Shown here one piece after another: positions 1 through 7,836 of a DNA stretch of 64,000 nt; positions within the stretch are counted from its first letter, which is position 1; each line of letters opens with the position of its first letter. The translations under genes and the position numbers were made by a program. The DNA is from Nocardia alba NBRC 108234 (GTDB lineage Bacteria; Actinomycetota; Actinomycetes; Mycobacteriales; Mycobacteriaceae): contig NZ_BDAX01000001.1 of assembly GCF_001612665.1 (NCBI RefSeq), positions 62,001-126,000 on the forward strand, in the 5' to 3' direction. The notes under the pieces are model-generated. The model was not told the DNA's origin and searched no databases. It was given only the letters and a program-made list of their open reading frames with translations.

Positions 1-1
1 T

Positions 2-826
2 GCCGACGCCGACGTGGTGCTGTCGGTGGGCGGCGGCTCGACGACGGGAACGGCCAAGATCGTCGCCTTGACCACCGGTCTGCCGGTGCTCGCTGTGCCG
101 ACGACCTATGCCGGTTCCGAAGTGACCCCGGTGTGGGGCCTGACCGAGCGCGGGCGCAAGACCACCGGGACCGATCGACGGGTGCTGCCCAAGACCGTCG
201 TCTACGACCCGGAGCTGACTCTTACTCTGCCGGTAGAACTCTCGGTCGCCAGCGGACTCAACGCGGTGGCGCACTGTGTCGAGGCTTTCTGGGCGCCACG
301 GCGAAGCCCGGTGTCCAGTGCGGTCGCCGAAGACGGCATCCGTCACCTGGTCAACGGCCTGACCACGATCGCGTCCACCCCGACCGGCCTGGCCAGCCGC
401 GGTGAACTGCTGCTCGGTGCCTACCTGGCCGGATCGGCGTTCGCCGTCGCCGGATCCGGGCTGCACCACAAGATCTGCCACGTCCTCGGCGGGGCGTTCG
501 ACCTGCCCCACGCCCATACACACGCCATCGTGCTGCCCTACGTACTGGCCTACAACGCTCCCAACGCAGGCGAGGCCGTCGGCCGGATCAGCCGCGCGCT
601 CGGGCGAGTCGACATCGTCGACGGCCTGCGTGAACTCGGTGGTGCGGTCGGCGTCCCCGCGGGGCTGCGTGAGCTCGGCATGGACGAGTCCGGTGTCGAC
701 GACGTGATCGACGACATCCTGGCGATCGCCCCGGCCGACAACCCGACCCGCGTCACCGCGGAAGGGCTGCGCGCGATCTTGCACGGTGCATGGGCAGGAT
801 CGCACCCTGTAGGGCCGACGGCATGA
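2..826 (+). CDS. Maleylacetate reductase, C-terminal part (gene cut by window edge)
   Basis: Iron-containing alcohol dehydrogenase family protein, read as maleylacetate reductase, which reduces maleylacetate to 3-oxoadipate with NAD(P)H in hydroxyquinol and chloroaromatic breakdown. The frame is open from base 2, so the start lies outside the window; about 274 of the usual 350 or so residues are present. The nucleotide-binding GGGS turn comes first, then a motif [13 protein letters not shown], then the metal-site region [11 protein letters not shown] and [11 protein letters not shown] with the expected histidines. The stop overlaps the next start (ATGA at 823-826), so it is translationally coupled to the ring-cleavage dioxygenase. 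That partner makes maleylacetate reductase much more likely than a generic alcohol dehydrogenase. Confidence 0.9.
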   Translation, partial: ADADVVLSVGGGSTTGTAKIVALTTGLPVLAVPTTYAGSEVTPVWGLTERGRKTTGTDRRVLPKTVVYDPELTLTLPVELSVASGLNAVAHCVEAFWAPRRSPVSSAVAEDGIRHLVNGLTTIASTPTGLASRGELLLGAYLAGSAFAVAGSGLHHKICHVLGGAFDLPHAHTHAIVLPYVLAYNAPNAGEAVGRISRALGRVDIVDGLRELGGAVGVPAGLRELGMDESGVDDVIDDILAIAPADNPTRVTAEGLRAILHGAWAGSHPVGPTA

Positions 827-1707
827 CCGGCGACCCGGCTACCGCCGTGAACAAGGAACAGGCCGTCACCGAGGAGGTGCTGGCCAGCTTCGATGCCACC
901 CCCGATCCTCGGCTGCGCGAGGTGATGCACAGTCTCGTGCGGCACCTGCACGCCTTCGCCCGCGACGTCAGGCTCACCGAACACGAGTGGGAGTCGGCGA
1001 TCGAATTCCTCACTCGCGCAGGGCATATCACCGACAGTCGGCGTCAGGAATTCATTCTGCTCTCCGATGTACTCGGCCTGTCCATGCTCACGGTCGCCAT
1101 CAACGAACCCGCCGAGCCCGGCGCTACCGAGTCGACGGTGTTCGGTCCGTTCTTCGTCGATTCCGCACCGGAGATTCCGCTCGGCGGCGATATCGCCCGG
1201 GGCGCGAAGGGTCTGCCCTGCTACGTATCCGGCCAGGTTCGCACTACCGGTGGCGAGCCGATCGAGGGGGCGCGGATCGAAGTGTGGGAAGCCGACTCCG
1301 ACGGTTTCTACGACGTCCAGTACACCGACGACCGCTCGGCCGGTCGCGGCTGGCTGCGCTCGGGCGCGAACGGCGAGTACCGATTCTGGTCGGTGCTGCC
1401 CGCGCCGTATCCGATTCCCCACGACGGCCCGGTCGGCGACCTGCTGACCGCGACCGCCCGCGGCCCGATGCGCCCCGCGCATCTGCACTACATGGTCACC
1501 GCGCCGGATTTCCGGCCCCTGATCACCCATATCTTCGTCGCGGGCGACCCCTACCTCGACTGCGACGCGGTGTTCGGCGTGAAGGAGAACCTCGTCGTCG
1601 AGGCGGTCCACCACGCCGACACCCCCGCTCCTGACGGGACGCATCCGCAGGACGGCTGGACGAGCATCACGTTCGACCTGGTGCTGGCCACCCACGACGG
1701 CCGCTAG
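823..1707 (+). CDS. Hydroxyquinol 1,2-dioxygenase (intradiol ring-cleavage)
   Basis: Intradiol dioxygenase of 294 residues, the usual length for hydroxyquinol 1,2-dioxygenase, which cleaves 1,2,4-trihydroxybenzene to maleylacetate using non-haem Fe(III). An N-terminal helical dimerisation domain (about 1-100) is followed by the beta-sandwich. The iron ligands are recognisable: Tyr in GFYDVQY, Tyr in [10 protein letters not shown], and the two His of AHLHYM. The ATG at 823 was preferred to the upstream ATG at 790 because it forms an ATGA overlap with the maleylacetate reductase stop. Its product is the substrate of the preceding enzyme. Catechol or chlorocatechol dioxygenase is the alternative, less likely next to a maleylacetate reductase. 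Confidence 0.9.
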   Translation: MTGDPATAVNKEQAVTEEVLASFDATPDPRLREVMHSLVRHLHAFARDVRLTEHEWESAIEFLTRAGHITDSRRQEFILLSDVLGLSMLTVAINEPAEPGATESTVFGPFFVDSAPEIPLGGDIARGAKGLPCYVSGQVRTTGGEPIEGARIEVWEADSDGFYDVQYTDDRSAGRGWLRSGANGEYRFWSVLPAPYPIPHDGPVGDLLTATARGPMRPAHLHYMVTAPDFRPLITHIFVAGDPYLDCDAVFGVKENLVVEAVHHADTPAPDGTHPQDGWTSITFDLVLATHDGR

Positions 1708-1902
1708 CGCTCCCGTCACTCACACGACCGGACCCGTCGAGGTCCGGATCGAACGGCACCGCTATGCCTTTCGCCGGATTACACACCGGCAGGCGATTGC
1801 TCGGTGCCGGTTCCACCTGTGCGGCGAACACCCGTTCGCCGCGATTCGAAGATCACTGCTGCCCGGGCACGACCCCCAGCAGCTCACACTGGAGGTACAA
1901 CG

Positions 1903-3135
1903 ATGCGACGTACACGTTGGATCGTGCTCGGCGGGTGTTTTCTCGCCTACCTGTTCGACGCCCTGGAAATCGTCCTACTCTCCATGGCGCTACCGTCCAT
2001 CCGTAAGGACTTGGGCATCACGATCACCCAGGGCGGCCTGCTGGCTACCGCCACCCTGGTCGGCATCGGTGTCAGCAGCGTCCTCGGTGGCTACGTGGCC
2101 GACAACTTCGGGCGCAAGAAGGCACTGCTCGCCGCACTGAGCATCTTCGGCATCTTCACCGCCGCCATCTACGTGGTCCCGAGCTACGAGGTCTTCCTGC
2201 TGCTGCGGTTCCTCGCCGGTATCGGGCTCGGCGCAGTCTGGAGCGTGGTCTCGGCCTATGTGGTCGAGACGTGGCCCGAAAAGCATCGTGGTCGCGCAGC
2301 CGCATTCGTGATCAGCGCCTTCCCCGCGGGCGGTGCGATGGCAGCCACGATCTCGGGCTGGTTCCTGCCGGATTGGCGACTGATGTTCCTGGTGTCGGGC
2401 TGCGCGGTAGTGCTGCCGATCGCCATCGTCGCGATCTTCTTCTCCGAATCCGCCACCTGGGCAGCTCAGAAGGCCGACAACGCCGACGATGTCGTCTCCG
2501 TGCGTGATGTGCTGGGCTCTTCGCTGCGCCGGCGCACCCTGCTGGGCACCCTCATGGCGGCGCTCGCGCTGTTCGGCTACTGGGGCGCGATGACCTGGCT
2601 GCCCACCTACCTCACCACCGAGCGTGGGCTGCCGTCGACTTCGGTCGCGCTGTTCATCACGACACTGAATCTGGGAATGTTCTTCGGCTACAACGGTTTC
2701 GGCTACCTCGCCGATCACATCGGCCGTCATCGGACGATCATCATCACCTTGCTCGGCGTCACGCTGACACTGCCGATCTACGCACTCACCACCCAGGAGA
2801 CCGCCCTGCTGTGGATGGGACCGCTGTTCGGCGCGTTCACCGCCTTCTTCGGACTGTTCGGCTCCTACCTCGGGGAACTGTTCCCGACCAGGGCCCGCGC
2901 GACCGGCGCCGGGTTCTGTTTCAACGTCGGTCGCGGTGTCTCGGCGCTGGCGCCGTTCGCTCTGGCCGGACTGGCGGCGAATATCGGATTCCAGGGCGGC
3001 CTCATCGTGTGCGCGGGATTCTTCGGCCTCGCCGCGGTGGTGGCACTGTTCCTGCCCCGCGGCAGCACTGTCACCGATGACGTTGTCGCCCAACCGGTTA
3101 CCGACCCACGTGACGGAGAACCCGTCAAGGTGTGA
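1903..3135 (+). CDS. MFS transporter, aromatic acid:H+ symporter type
   Basis: Major facilitator superfamily protein of 410 residues with about 12 hydrophobic segments. The loop 2-3 signature GGYVADNFGRKKA and its repeat-half counterpart DHIGRHR are visible, and an Asp sits early in TM1 (YLFDALEIVLL), as in the aromatic acid:H+ symporter family. The start at 1903 has a good GGAGG eight bases upstream; longer upstream reading lacks such a site. It lies about 200 bases downstream of the ring-cleavage gene on the same strand, so import of an aromatic acid (for example a benzoate or resorcylate) feeding the hydroxyquinol pathway is inferred. The exact substrate cannot be read from sequence. Confidence 0.85.
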   Translation: MRRTRWIVLGGCFLAYLFDALEIVLLSMALPSIRKDLGITITQGGLLATATLVGIGVSSVLGGYVADNFGRKKALLAALSIFGIFTAAIYVVPSYEVFLLLRFLAGIGLGAVWSVVSAYVVETWPEKHRGRAAAFVISAFPAGGAMAATISGWFLPDWRLMFLVSGCAVVLPIAIVAIFFSESATWAAQKADNADDVVSVRDVLGSSLRRRTLLGTLMAALALFGYWGAMTWLPTYLTTERGLPSTSVALFITTLNLGMFFGYNGFGYLADHIGRHRTIIITLLGVTLTLPIYALTTQETALLWMGPLFGAFTAFFGLFGSYLGELFPTRARATGAGFCFNVGRGVSALAPFALAGLAANIGFQGGLIVCAGFFGLAAVVALFLPRGSTVTDDVVAQPVTDPRDGEPVKV

Positions 3136-3223
3136 CAACCGATGGTCTGGGTCGCTCATGGCGACCCAGACCATCTACCGGCATTCGAACCCTATCCACC
3201 ATCTCGACGAGGAAGACACTGCT

Positions 3224-4288
3224 GTGCCATCGACGATGCAAGCCGCCGTCTACTACGGCCCCCGCGACATCCGACTCGAAGAAGTCGACATCCCCGCTCC
3301 GGGCACCGGGGAAACACTCCTGCGGGTGCTGCGATCGGGAATCTGCGGGACCGACGCCGCCGAGTGGACCGCCGGACCGAAAACCTTTCCCGTGCAACGC
3401 CGCCACCCCCACAGCGGGCACCTCGGCCCGATCATCCCCGGCCACGAATTCGTCGGCGAGATCGTCGAAGCCGACCCGGATTCCGGCCTCACCGAGGGCA
3501 TCCTGGTCGCCAGTGGCGCCGGTGTCTGGTGCGGTAAATGCCGACGATGTGGCGAAGGCCGAACCAACCAGTGCGCGCAGTACCGAACCCTCGGGCTGAA
3601 CGTCCACGGCGGGATGGCCGAATTCGTCGCCGTCCCGACGAAGACACTGCGTCTGTTGCCCACCGGGTTGCCCTTGGACCACGCCGGACTCGCCCAACCC
3701 CTGTCTGTCGGCATCCACGCGGCTCGCCGGTCCGGAGCGCGCGAGGGCGACAACGTCGTCATCATCGGTGCCGGCGCGATCGGCTCGTTCGTCCTCGCCG
3801 GTCTGCGACACCTCGGCGAGCTCGACACCACCGTCATCGACTTCCCCGGCAGCCGCCTCGACCGCGCGCAACGTCTGGGCGCCGATCGCACCCTCACTCC
3901 GTCGCAGTCCATCGCCGCCGATGTCACCGACGCACTCAACGGCCGCAAACCCGACGTCGTGATCGAGGCAAGCGGGGCCCCCGGACAGCTGGCGGCGGCA
4001 CTCGAGATGGTCGCCGACGGCGGCCGCGTCCAAGCAGTCGGAATTCCCGAGGACAAGCCCGCCCTCGACATGCACTCGATGATCTTCCGCGAGATCACCC
4101 TCGACACGACGCTGGCCCACGTCTGCGATACCGATCTCCCGGCCGCGCTGCACATCCTCGCGGCAGACTCACTGCTCGGCACCGAATTCGCCGAAACCCC
4201 GGTGGGACTGGCACATCTGGGCGCATCACTCGATCGGCTCGCCGCAGGGCAAGTGGAAGGCAAGATCCTTATCGATCCTGGCGCGTGA
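3224..4288 (+). CDS. Zinc-dependent alcohol dehydrogenase (MDR family)
   Basis: Medium-chain dehydrogenase of 354 residues related to threonine, sorbitol and butanediol dehydrogenases. Catalytic zinc ligands are C41 (SGICGTD) and the H74-E75 pair (PGHEFVGE). The structural zinc lobe has four cysteines at about 103, 106, 109 and 117 (CGKCRRCGEGRTNQC). The NAD-binding segment IIGAGAIGSF follows. The GTG at 3224 was chosen because GAGGAA lies just upstream; the ATG at 3236 is a close alternative. It is the last gene of the aromatic cluster, so it may oxidise an alcohol made from a side chain or a precursor, but this is only a guess from position. Confidence 0.85.
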   Translation: MPSTMQAAVYYGPRDIRLEEVDIPAPGTGETLLRVLRSGICGTDAAEWTAGPKTFPVQRRHPHSGHLGPIIPGHEFVGEIVEADPDSGLTEGILVASGAGVWCGKCRRCGEGRTNQCAQYRTLGLNVHGGMAEFVAVPTKTLRLLPTGLPLDHAGLAQPLSVGIHAARRSGAREGDNVVIIGAGAIGSFVLAGLRHLGELDTTVIDFPGSRLDRAQRLGADRTLTPSQSIAADVTDALNGRKPDVVIEASGAPGQLAAALEMVADGGRVQAVGIPEDKPALDMHSMIFREITLDTTLAHVCDTDLPAALHILAADSLLGTEFAETPVGLAHLGASLDRLAAGQVEGKILIDPGA

Positions 4289-4438
4289 CCGGTTCCGGAC
4301 AGGCTTTGCGCACGGCAGTGATAGAGCGCAGGAGTCGACACGACTGGACTCGATCCGCCATAGATTCGCGTTGGCAGGGGCAGCCCAAAGCTGCGCTCTT
4401 TCATGGGTTCGATCGGAAACCACATGCTGGAACGGCGG

Positions 4439-4705
4439 TTAGGGACTATCGCCGCGTGGTTGTAGACGTTGAATTTCCCAGTCGCGGACGTCGCCGAGTC
4501 TGTACCGGCGGTAGCGGCCCATGCGGGCGAAGCGAGGTCCGGTTCGGGCTGATGCCCAAGCCGCGAGGGTCTCTATCGGGATCTGCAGGTGGGCAGCCGA
4601 TTCGGCTGTGCTCAACGACGTTTCATCGTCTGGTTGGGGCGGTCGTTGTGGACCTGTTTTCGCGGTGTGAACGTGTGGTCGTGTGGCCCTTGAAAGCGCC
4701 CTCAT
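4439..4705 (-). CDS. Excisionase-type helix-turn-helix protein
   Basis: Protein of 88 residues. Residues about 30-82 form a MerR/excisionase-like winged HTH: STAESAAHL (helix 1-2), then ETLAAWASARTGPRF, then RYRRYRLGDVRDWE, which matches the usual pattern of the HTH_17 family ('Y.. WR ..G P.. k.g..vrY....l..W'). The first 28 residues are basic and Pro-rich and may be non-homologous. Its ATG overlaps the yjbR-like stop by four bases (ATGA at 4705-4702), so the two are co-translated. Such proteins serve as excisionases, antitoxins or small regulators. With no integrase nearby, an accessory DNA-binding role is the safest reading. Confidence 0.7.
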   Translation of the reverse strand: MRALSRATRPHVHTAKTGPQRPPQPDDETSLSTAESAAHLQIPIETLAAWASARTGPRFARMGRYRRYRLGDVRDWEIQRLQPRGDSP

Positions 4706-5058
4706 ATCTGGCGCGACAGGCGTTCCGGTGCGATGTGCCTGTAGGCGTGTTCACAGATCTCGGCCACCTCGGCCCAGTCGACATCACCGTCGAGCCGCAT
4801 CCCGACCCAGCCACGTCCCCCAACGTAGGGCGGTACGAAGAAACGTTCCGGATCATCGCCGACGACCGCGTCCTGTACCCCCGCTGCCGCGGCCGCCCAC
4901 AGATGTGGCTCGTCGCGCCCGTGATGCCCCTGCGGCCACAACATCACGAACTGCTTCTTCACGAAGAACCCGGGCGCACCATGCGTGACCCGCTCGGCGC
5001 TCTCCGGGAACCCGAGGCAGATCTCTCGTATCTGGTCGGTCAGCTGCTGCGGTGTCAT
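4702..5058 (-). CDS. MmcQ/YjbR family protein
   Basis: Small MmcQ/YjbR family protein, 118 residues as is usual. It shows the ICLGFPESAE opening, ERVTHGAPGFFVKKQFVML strand, and the C-terminal VPPYVGGRGWVGMRL and DWAEVAEICEHAYRHIAP helix typical of the CyaY-like fold. It starts at ATG 5058; an upstream in-frame extension to 5148 is Arg/Ala-rich and runs into the transposase relic, so it was rejected. Members are called DNA-binding, but a biochemical role is not established. It forms a two-gene unit with the following HTH gene through an ATGA overlap. Confidence 0.85.
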   Translation of the reverse strand: MTPQQLTDQIREICLGFPESAERVTHGAPGFFVKKQFVMLWPQGHHGRDEPHLWAAAAAGVQDAVVGDDPERFFVPPYVGGRGWVGMRLDGDVDWAEVAEICEHAYRHIAPERLSRQI

Positions 5059-5159
5059 ACGCCAATCATCCGACTTTCCGGATCCCCTGTGCCGACAGGC
5101 ACGTCTGAGCGGTGGCGCCTTGGCCATCGCCTTTGTCGGGGAAGCCATACATCCGGTTC

Positions 5160-5305
5160 CGGCATACCAGACCGAGGCCTAGTTCGCCTCTTGGGTTTTC
5201 GGGGAGAAGATCCGTTCCGCGGGGCTGCTGCCTTCGTTCGGCACCGTCGGAGACGGGCTCGATAACGCCATGATGGAAAGCTTCTGGGGCTCCATACAGA
5301 TCGAG
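5160..5305 (+). mobile_element. Decayed IS3-family transposase (orfB) C-terminal relic
   Basis: Positions 5183-5305 translate to the conserved tail of IS3-family OrfB transposases: FASWVFGEKIRSAGLLPS, then GTVGDGLDNAMMESFW, which carries the catalytic-core DNAMMESFW motif including the third acidic residue of DDE. Just upstream the frame hits a TAG at 5180 where the family has a codon of the 'G.QF' motif, and the expected HSDRG text is only partly visible across frames. No start, no terminal repeats and no first ORF are seen. It is therefore a short fossil of an insertion, lying between yjbR and the gene at 5432. Confidence 0.8.
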
Positions 5306-5431
5306 TCCGATCAGCATTCAGTCGGCACCGACAGCATTAACCAGATCCCGAACCCACCCAGCGTCACTGCCGCTTCGCAGGGTGAGCCGGAGGTCATCGC
5401 CGAACGATCCCCCGCAGTAGCCTGAACCATC

Positions 5432-5947
5432 GTGAACTACCTTGGATCGATCCGAAATCCCGTGCATGACGGGCTTTTCCTGGTGCTGTGTGATGCGGGG
5501 GCGCGGTTCGGTGGCTGGGATGTCCACGGCGACGAGCTCGCCGCTGAGGGCAGCGCGCAACTGGTGCTCGACGGGTTGCGCGTCTACGTCGAGGAAGCCC
5601 ACGGTGACGGCCGCCACGAGGTGCGTCGCAGCGATGATGGAACCCTCTGGATCTCACCACCGGCCGAGCCGGGTATCCGCCCGATTCCGGAGGACGGCCT
5701 CGAACACGAGCCACGTACCGAAACCCTTCCGATGGGGCTCGTCGATGTGCCGAGCGGAACGCTGGTCCTTGCCCTCGCTTACCCGCCGCTCAACATGACG
5801 ACCGACGGCGACCACGCGGGCGTTACGCATGGAGAAGGCGAACGCCTCGACGTCGTGGTCGGGCCCGGCGTCTTGGTGATCACACGCGAGCGCACCGCCG
5901 CGGGCCAGACGGTAGCCCTGCGTTTCCTGCAGCCGCACGGTGCCTAG
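5432..5947 (+). CDS. Hypothetical protein, beside an immunity-type gene
   Basis: Reading frame of 171 residues with codon use like its neighbours and a GTG start. I do not recognise the family. It is acidic and soluble, with no signal peptide or membrane segment. It looks mostly beta (GLFLVLCDAG, AQLVLDGLRVYVEEA, DDGTLWISPP, VGPGVLVITRER). It lies 200 bases ahead of a DUF3396 immunity-type gene on the same strand and 130 bases after an IS3 relic. Those neighbours suggest an accessory, possibly polymorphic-toxin-immunity patch, but nothing in the sequence itself proves that function. Confidence 0.6.
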   Translation: MNYLGSIRNPVHDGLFLVLCDAGARFGGWDVHGDELAAEGSAQLVLDGLRVYVEEAHGDGRHEVRRSDDGTLWISPPAEPGIRPIPEDGLEHEPRTETLPMGLVDVPSGTLVLALAYPPLNMTTDGDHAGVTHGEGERLDVVVGPGVLVITRERTAAGQTVALRFLQPHGA

Positions 5948-6145
5948 GCCGGGAGCGTCGGACCAAGGCGGGTGCGGTCACGACGGGCTTCTCGCATGAT
6001 CCACGCAGGCTCAGCTGTCGCGTCAGCGCGCCGCCCATCTGATGCGCGCCGGACCTCGGGCGGTGCGACGGACGTGACACGGTTGCCAGATACCATCGGC
6101 TCCCGCGGCGGCAGAGCCCGCGTCACGACGTGGCAGTATCCGTCC

Positions 6146-7012
6146 GTGCCGGAATTCCCGCCCCGTCTCCGTGCGCACGTCGAGATCGGCGTGCCGGTAC
6201 TGCGTGACGGCTGGGTCGCCGTCTTCTACCTGCCCGACTCCTGCGACCGGCATCGCGCGGCGGTGGCGGAGAGCGTCGCGGAGTATCTGCGCCTGGTCGA
6301 CAGTCCGGACCTGCGGCTGACCATCGACGAGGAGGGCTATCCGGTCGCGCTGACGGATGCGGAGATCGCGGAACGGCTCGCCTACGTCGCGAAGCCGAGT
6401 GGTGAATCCGTCGGCTTGTCTCTCATGGATCGCAAGAACGGTGTCAGCGGACATCGGTTGCGCTACATGGGTTTCGGTGCCGATGACCCGATCGCGGGGC
6501 CGGAAGCGACCAGCCTGTTGCTGCTCACCTACACCTCGGAGACGGTGGAACGTCTCGGGCTGGAGCGCTTCGCTCGCTTCCACGACGAGCTCGCCGACCG
6601 CCTGCCGCTGTCCACCGGCTATGTGTCGCCCGCGTTCCTCGCCGCGACGGGTGCGGGCGAACCGGCCGCCTTCGAGGTGATCCGGGCGATCTGGCGCGAG
6701 CATCCCTGTCTCGACATCCCCTACATCTCGCTGGACTGGATGCTGCTCGGTGACCGGATTCGCGGTGCCTACTGGCTCAACTATCTGGCACCGGGAACCG
6801 TCGACCCGTCGACCGATCCGGATCTGCTGGTTCGCGAATTATCCAGCGGCACAATGGCGATTCAGGTCGACGGCCCGCCGGACGGCGATCCCGCGCCCTA
6901 CCGGAGGCTCGCGGAATCGTTCGCGCCGAGAGCGTTTCGGCCCACCATTCCGTTCCCGGAGTTCGATGCGGAGGAAATCGCGGCCTGGTTCGCGCGCTTC
7001 GATCCGAGCTGA
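6146..7012 (+). CDS. DUF3396 / type VI immunity family protein
   Basis: About 288 residues matching the DUF3396 'type VI immunity' layout. It has an N-terminal RDGWVAVFYLPDSCDRHRAAV segment, a central region with the aromatic-rich LRYMGFGADDP, and the family hallmark RIRGAYWLNYLAPG followed by a C-terminal half with LAESFAPRAFRP. The family is best known as immunity proteins next to secreted toxins of polymorphic systems. No toxin gene is adjacent here, so it would be an orphan. The start is uncertain: GTG 6146 begins just before the conserved part, while an in-frame GTG at 6074 is also possible. Its TGA overlaps the next ATG (TGATG at 7010-7014). Confidence 0.75.
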   Translation: MPEFPPRLRAHVEIGVPVLRDGWVAVFYLPDSCDRHRAAVAESVAEYLRLVDSPDLRLTIDEEGYPVALTDAEIAERLAYVAKPSGESVGLSLMDRKNGVSGHRLRYMGFGADDPIAGPEATSLLLLTYTSETVERLGLERFARFHDELADRLPLSTGYVSPAFLAATGAGEPAAFEVIRAIWREHPCLDIPYISLDWMLLGDRIRGAYWLNYLAPGTVDPSTDPDLLVRELSSGTMAIQVDGPPDGDPAPYRRLAESFAPRAFRPTIPFPEFDAEEIAAWFARFDPS

Positions 7013-7776
7013 TGGTCCGTTCCGGCGAGTGCGAAGCGTTCCAGCCGCGACCGCGCGGCGAACACACGGACAGTACGGCTCAACCGGTGCCTGTTGTCAG
7101 CGACGACGCGTGGCAAGCGGGATCGAGGCACTGCGCTGCGGGCTGCGGCGTAGCGTTGACGCGGTGGCGGAGACACCTAAATACCTACACCGGACATGCG
7201 CCCGGTTCGTGGGCTGTCGACAACAATGTATGGGTGCTGGGTGATGACGACGAGGTTGTCATCGTCGACGCGGCCCATGATGCCGAGCCGATCGTCGAGA
7301 CTGTCGGAGACCGCAAAGTGGTTGCTGTGGTGTGCAGCCACGGCCACAACGACCACGTGACTTTCGCGCCGGAACTCGGCCGAACGCTCTACGCGCCGGT
7401 GGTTCTGCATCCCGGCGACGAGAAGTTGTGGGCGATGACGCACCCGGGGGAGTCGTACTGGCCGGCGACCGACAAGCAGCGAATCGCTGTGGCTGGAACG
7501 GTTCTCGAGATCGTTCACACCCCTGGTCACTCACCAGGTTCGATATGCCTGTATCTGCCGGAAGTGCGGGCGGTGTTCTCCGGCGACACATTGTTTCGCG
7601 GTGGCGCTGGTGCGACGGGACGATCGTTCTCCGACTTCCCGACTATCGTCGGCTCGATCCGCGACCGGATCTTCGCGCTGCCGGAAGATACGCGGGTCCA
7701 CACCGGACACGGTGAAGGGACGACGATCGGCGCGGAAGCTCCGGATCTGGCCGAATGGATCGAGCGAGGATTCTGA
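7012..7776 (+). CDS. MBL-fold metallo-hydrolase (glyoxalase II-like)
   Basis: Metallo-beta-lactamase-fold hydrolase. Zinc ligands are clear: CSHGHNDHVTF (HxHxDH), VHTPGHSPGS, GDTLF and the late VHTGHGEGTT histidine, as in glyoxalase II and related hydrolases. The fold begins only near GSWAVDNNVWVLGDDDEVVIVDAA, about residue 66. The preceding stretch is unlike the family, although ATG 7012 overlaps the upstream stop. A TTG at 7156 or an older frameshift near 7165-7190 (another frame reads AETPKYLH there) may mark the true beginning. The substrate is unknown. Confidence 0.8.
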   Translation: MVRSGECEAFQPRPRGEHTDSTAQPVPVVSDDAWQAGSRHCAAGCGVALTRWRRHLNTYTGHAPGSWAVDNNVWVLGDDDEVVIVDAAHDAEPIVETVGDRKVVAVVCSHGHNDHVTFAPELGRTLYAPVVLHPGDEKLWAMTHPGESYWPATDKQRIAVAGTVLEIVHTPGHSPGSICLYLPEVRAVFSGDTLFRGGAGATGRSFSDFPTIVGSIRDRIFALPEDTRVHTGHGEGTTIGAEAPDLAEWIERGF

Positions 7777-7836
7777 CAAGCAGTGGGCATGGTGACAGCG
7801 GTGGCGTGACATGTCGGCTGGGGCGCAGGTGATAGG

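Noticed and set aside
5972..6145. Longer N-terminus for the DUF3396 gene
   Set aside because: The extension is Arg/Ser-rich and lacks similarity to the family; the conserved part begins near 6150.
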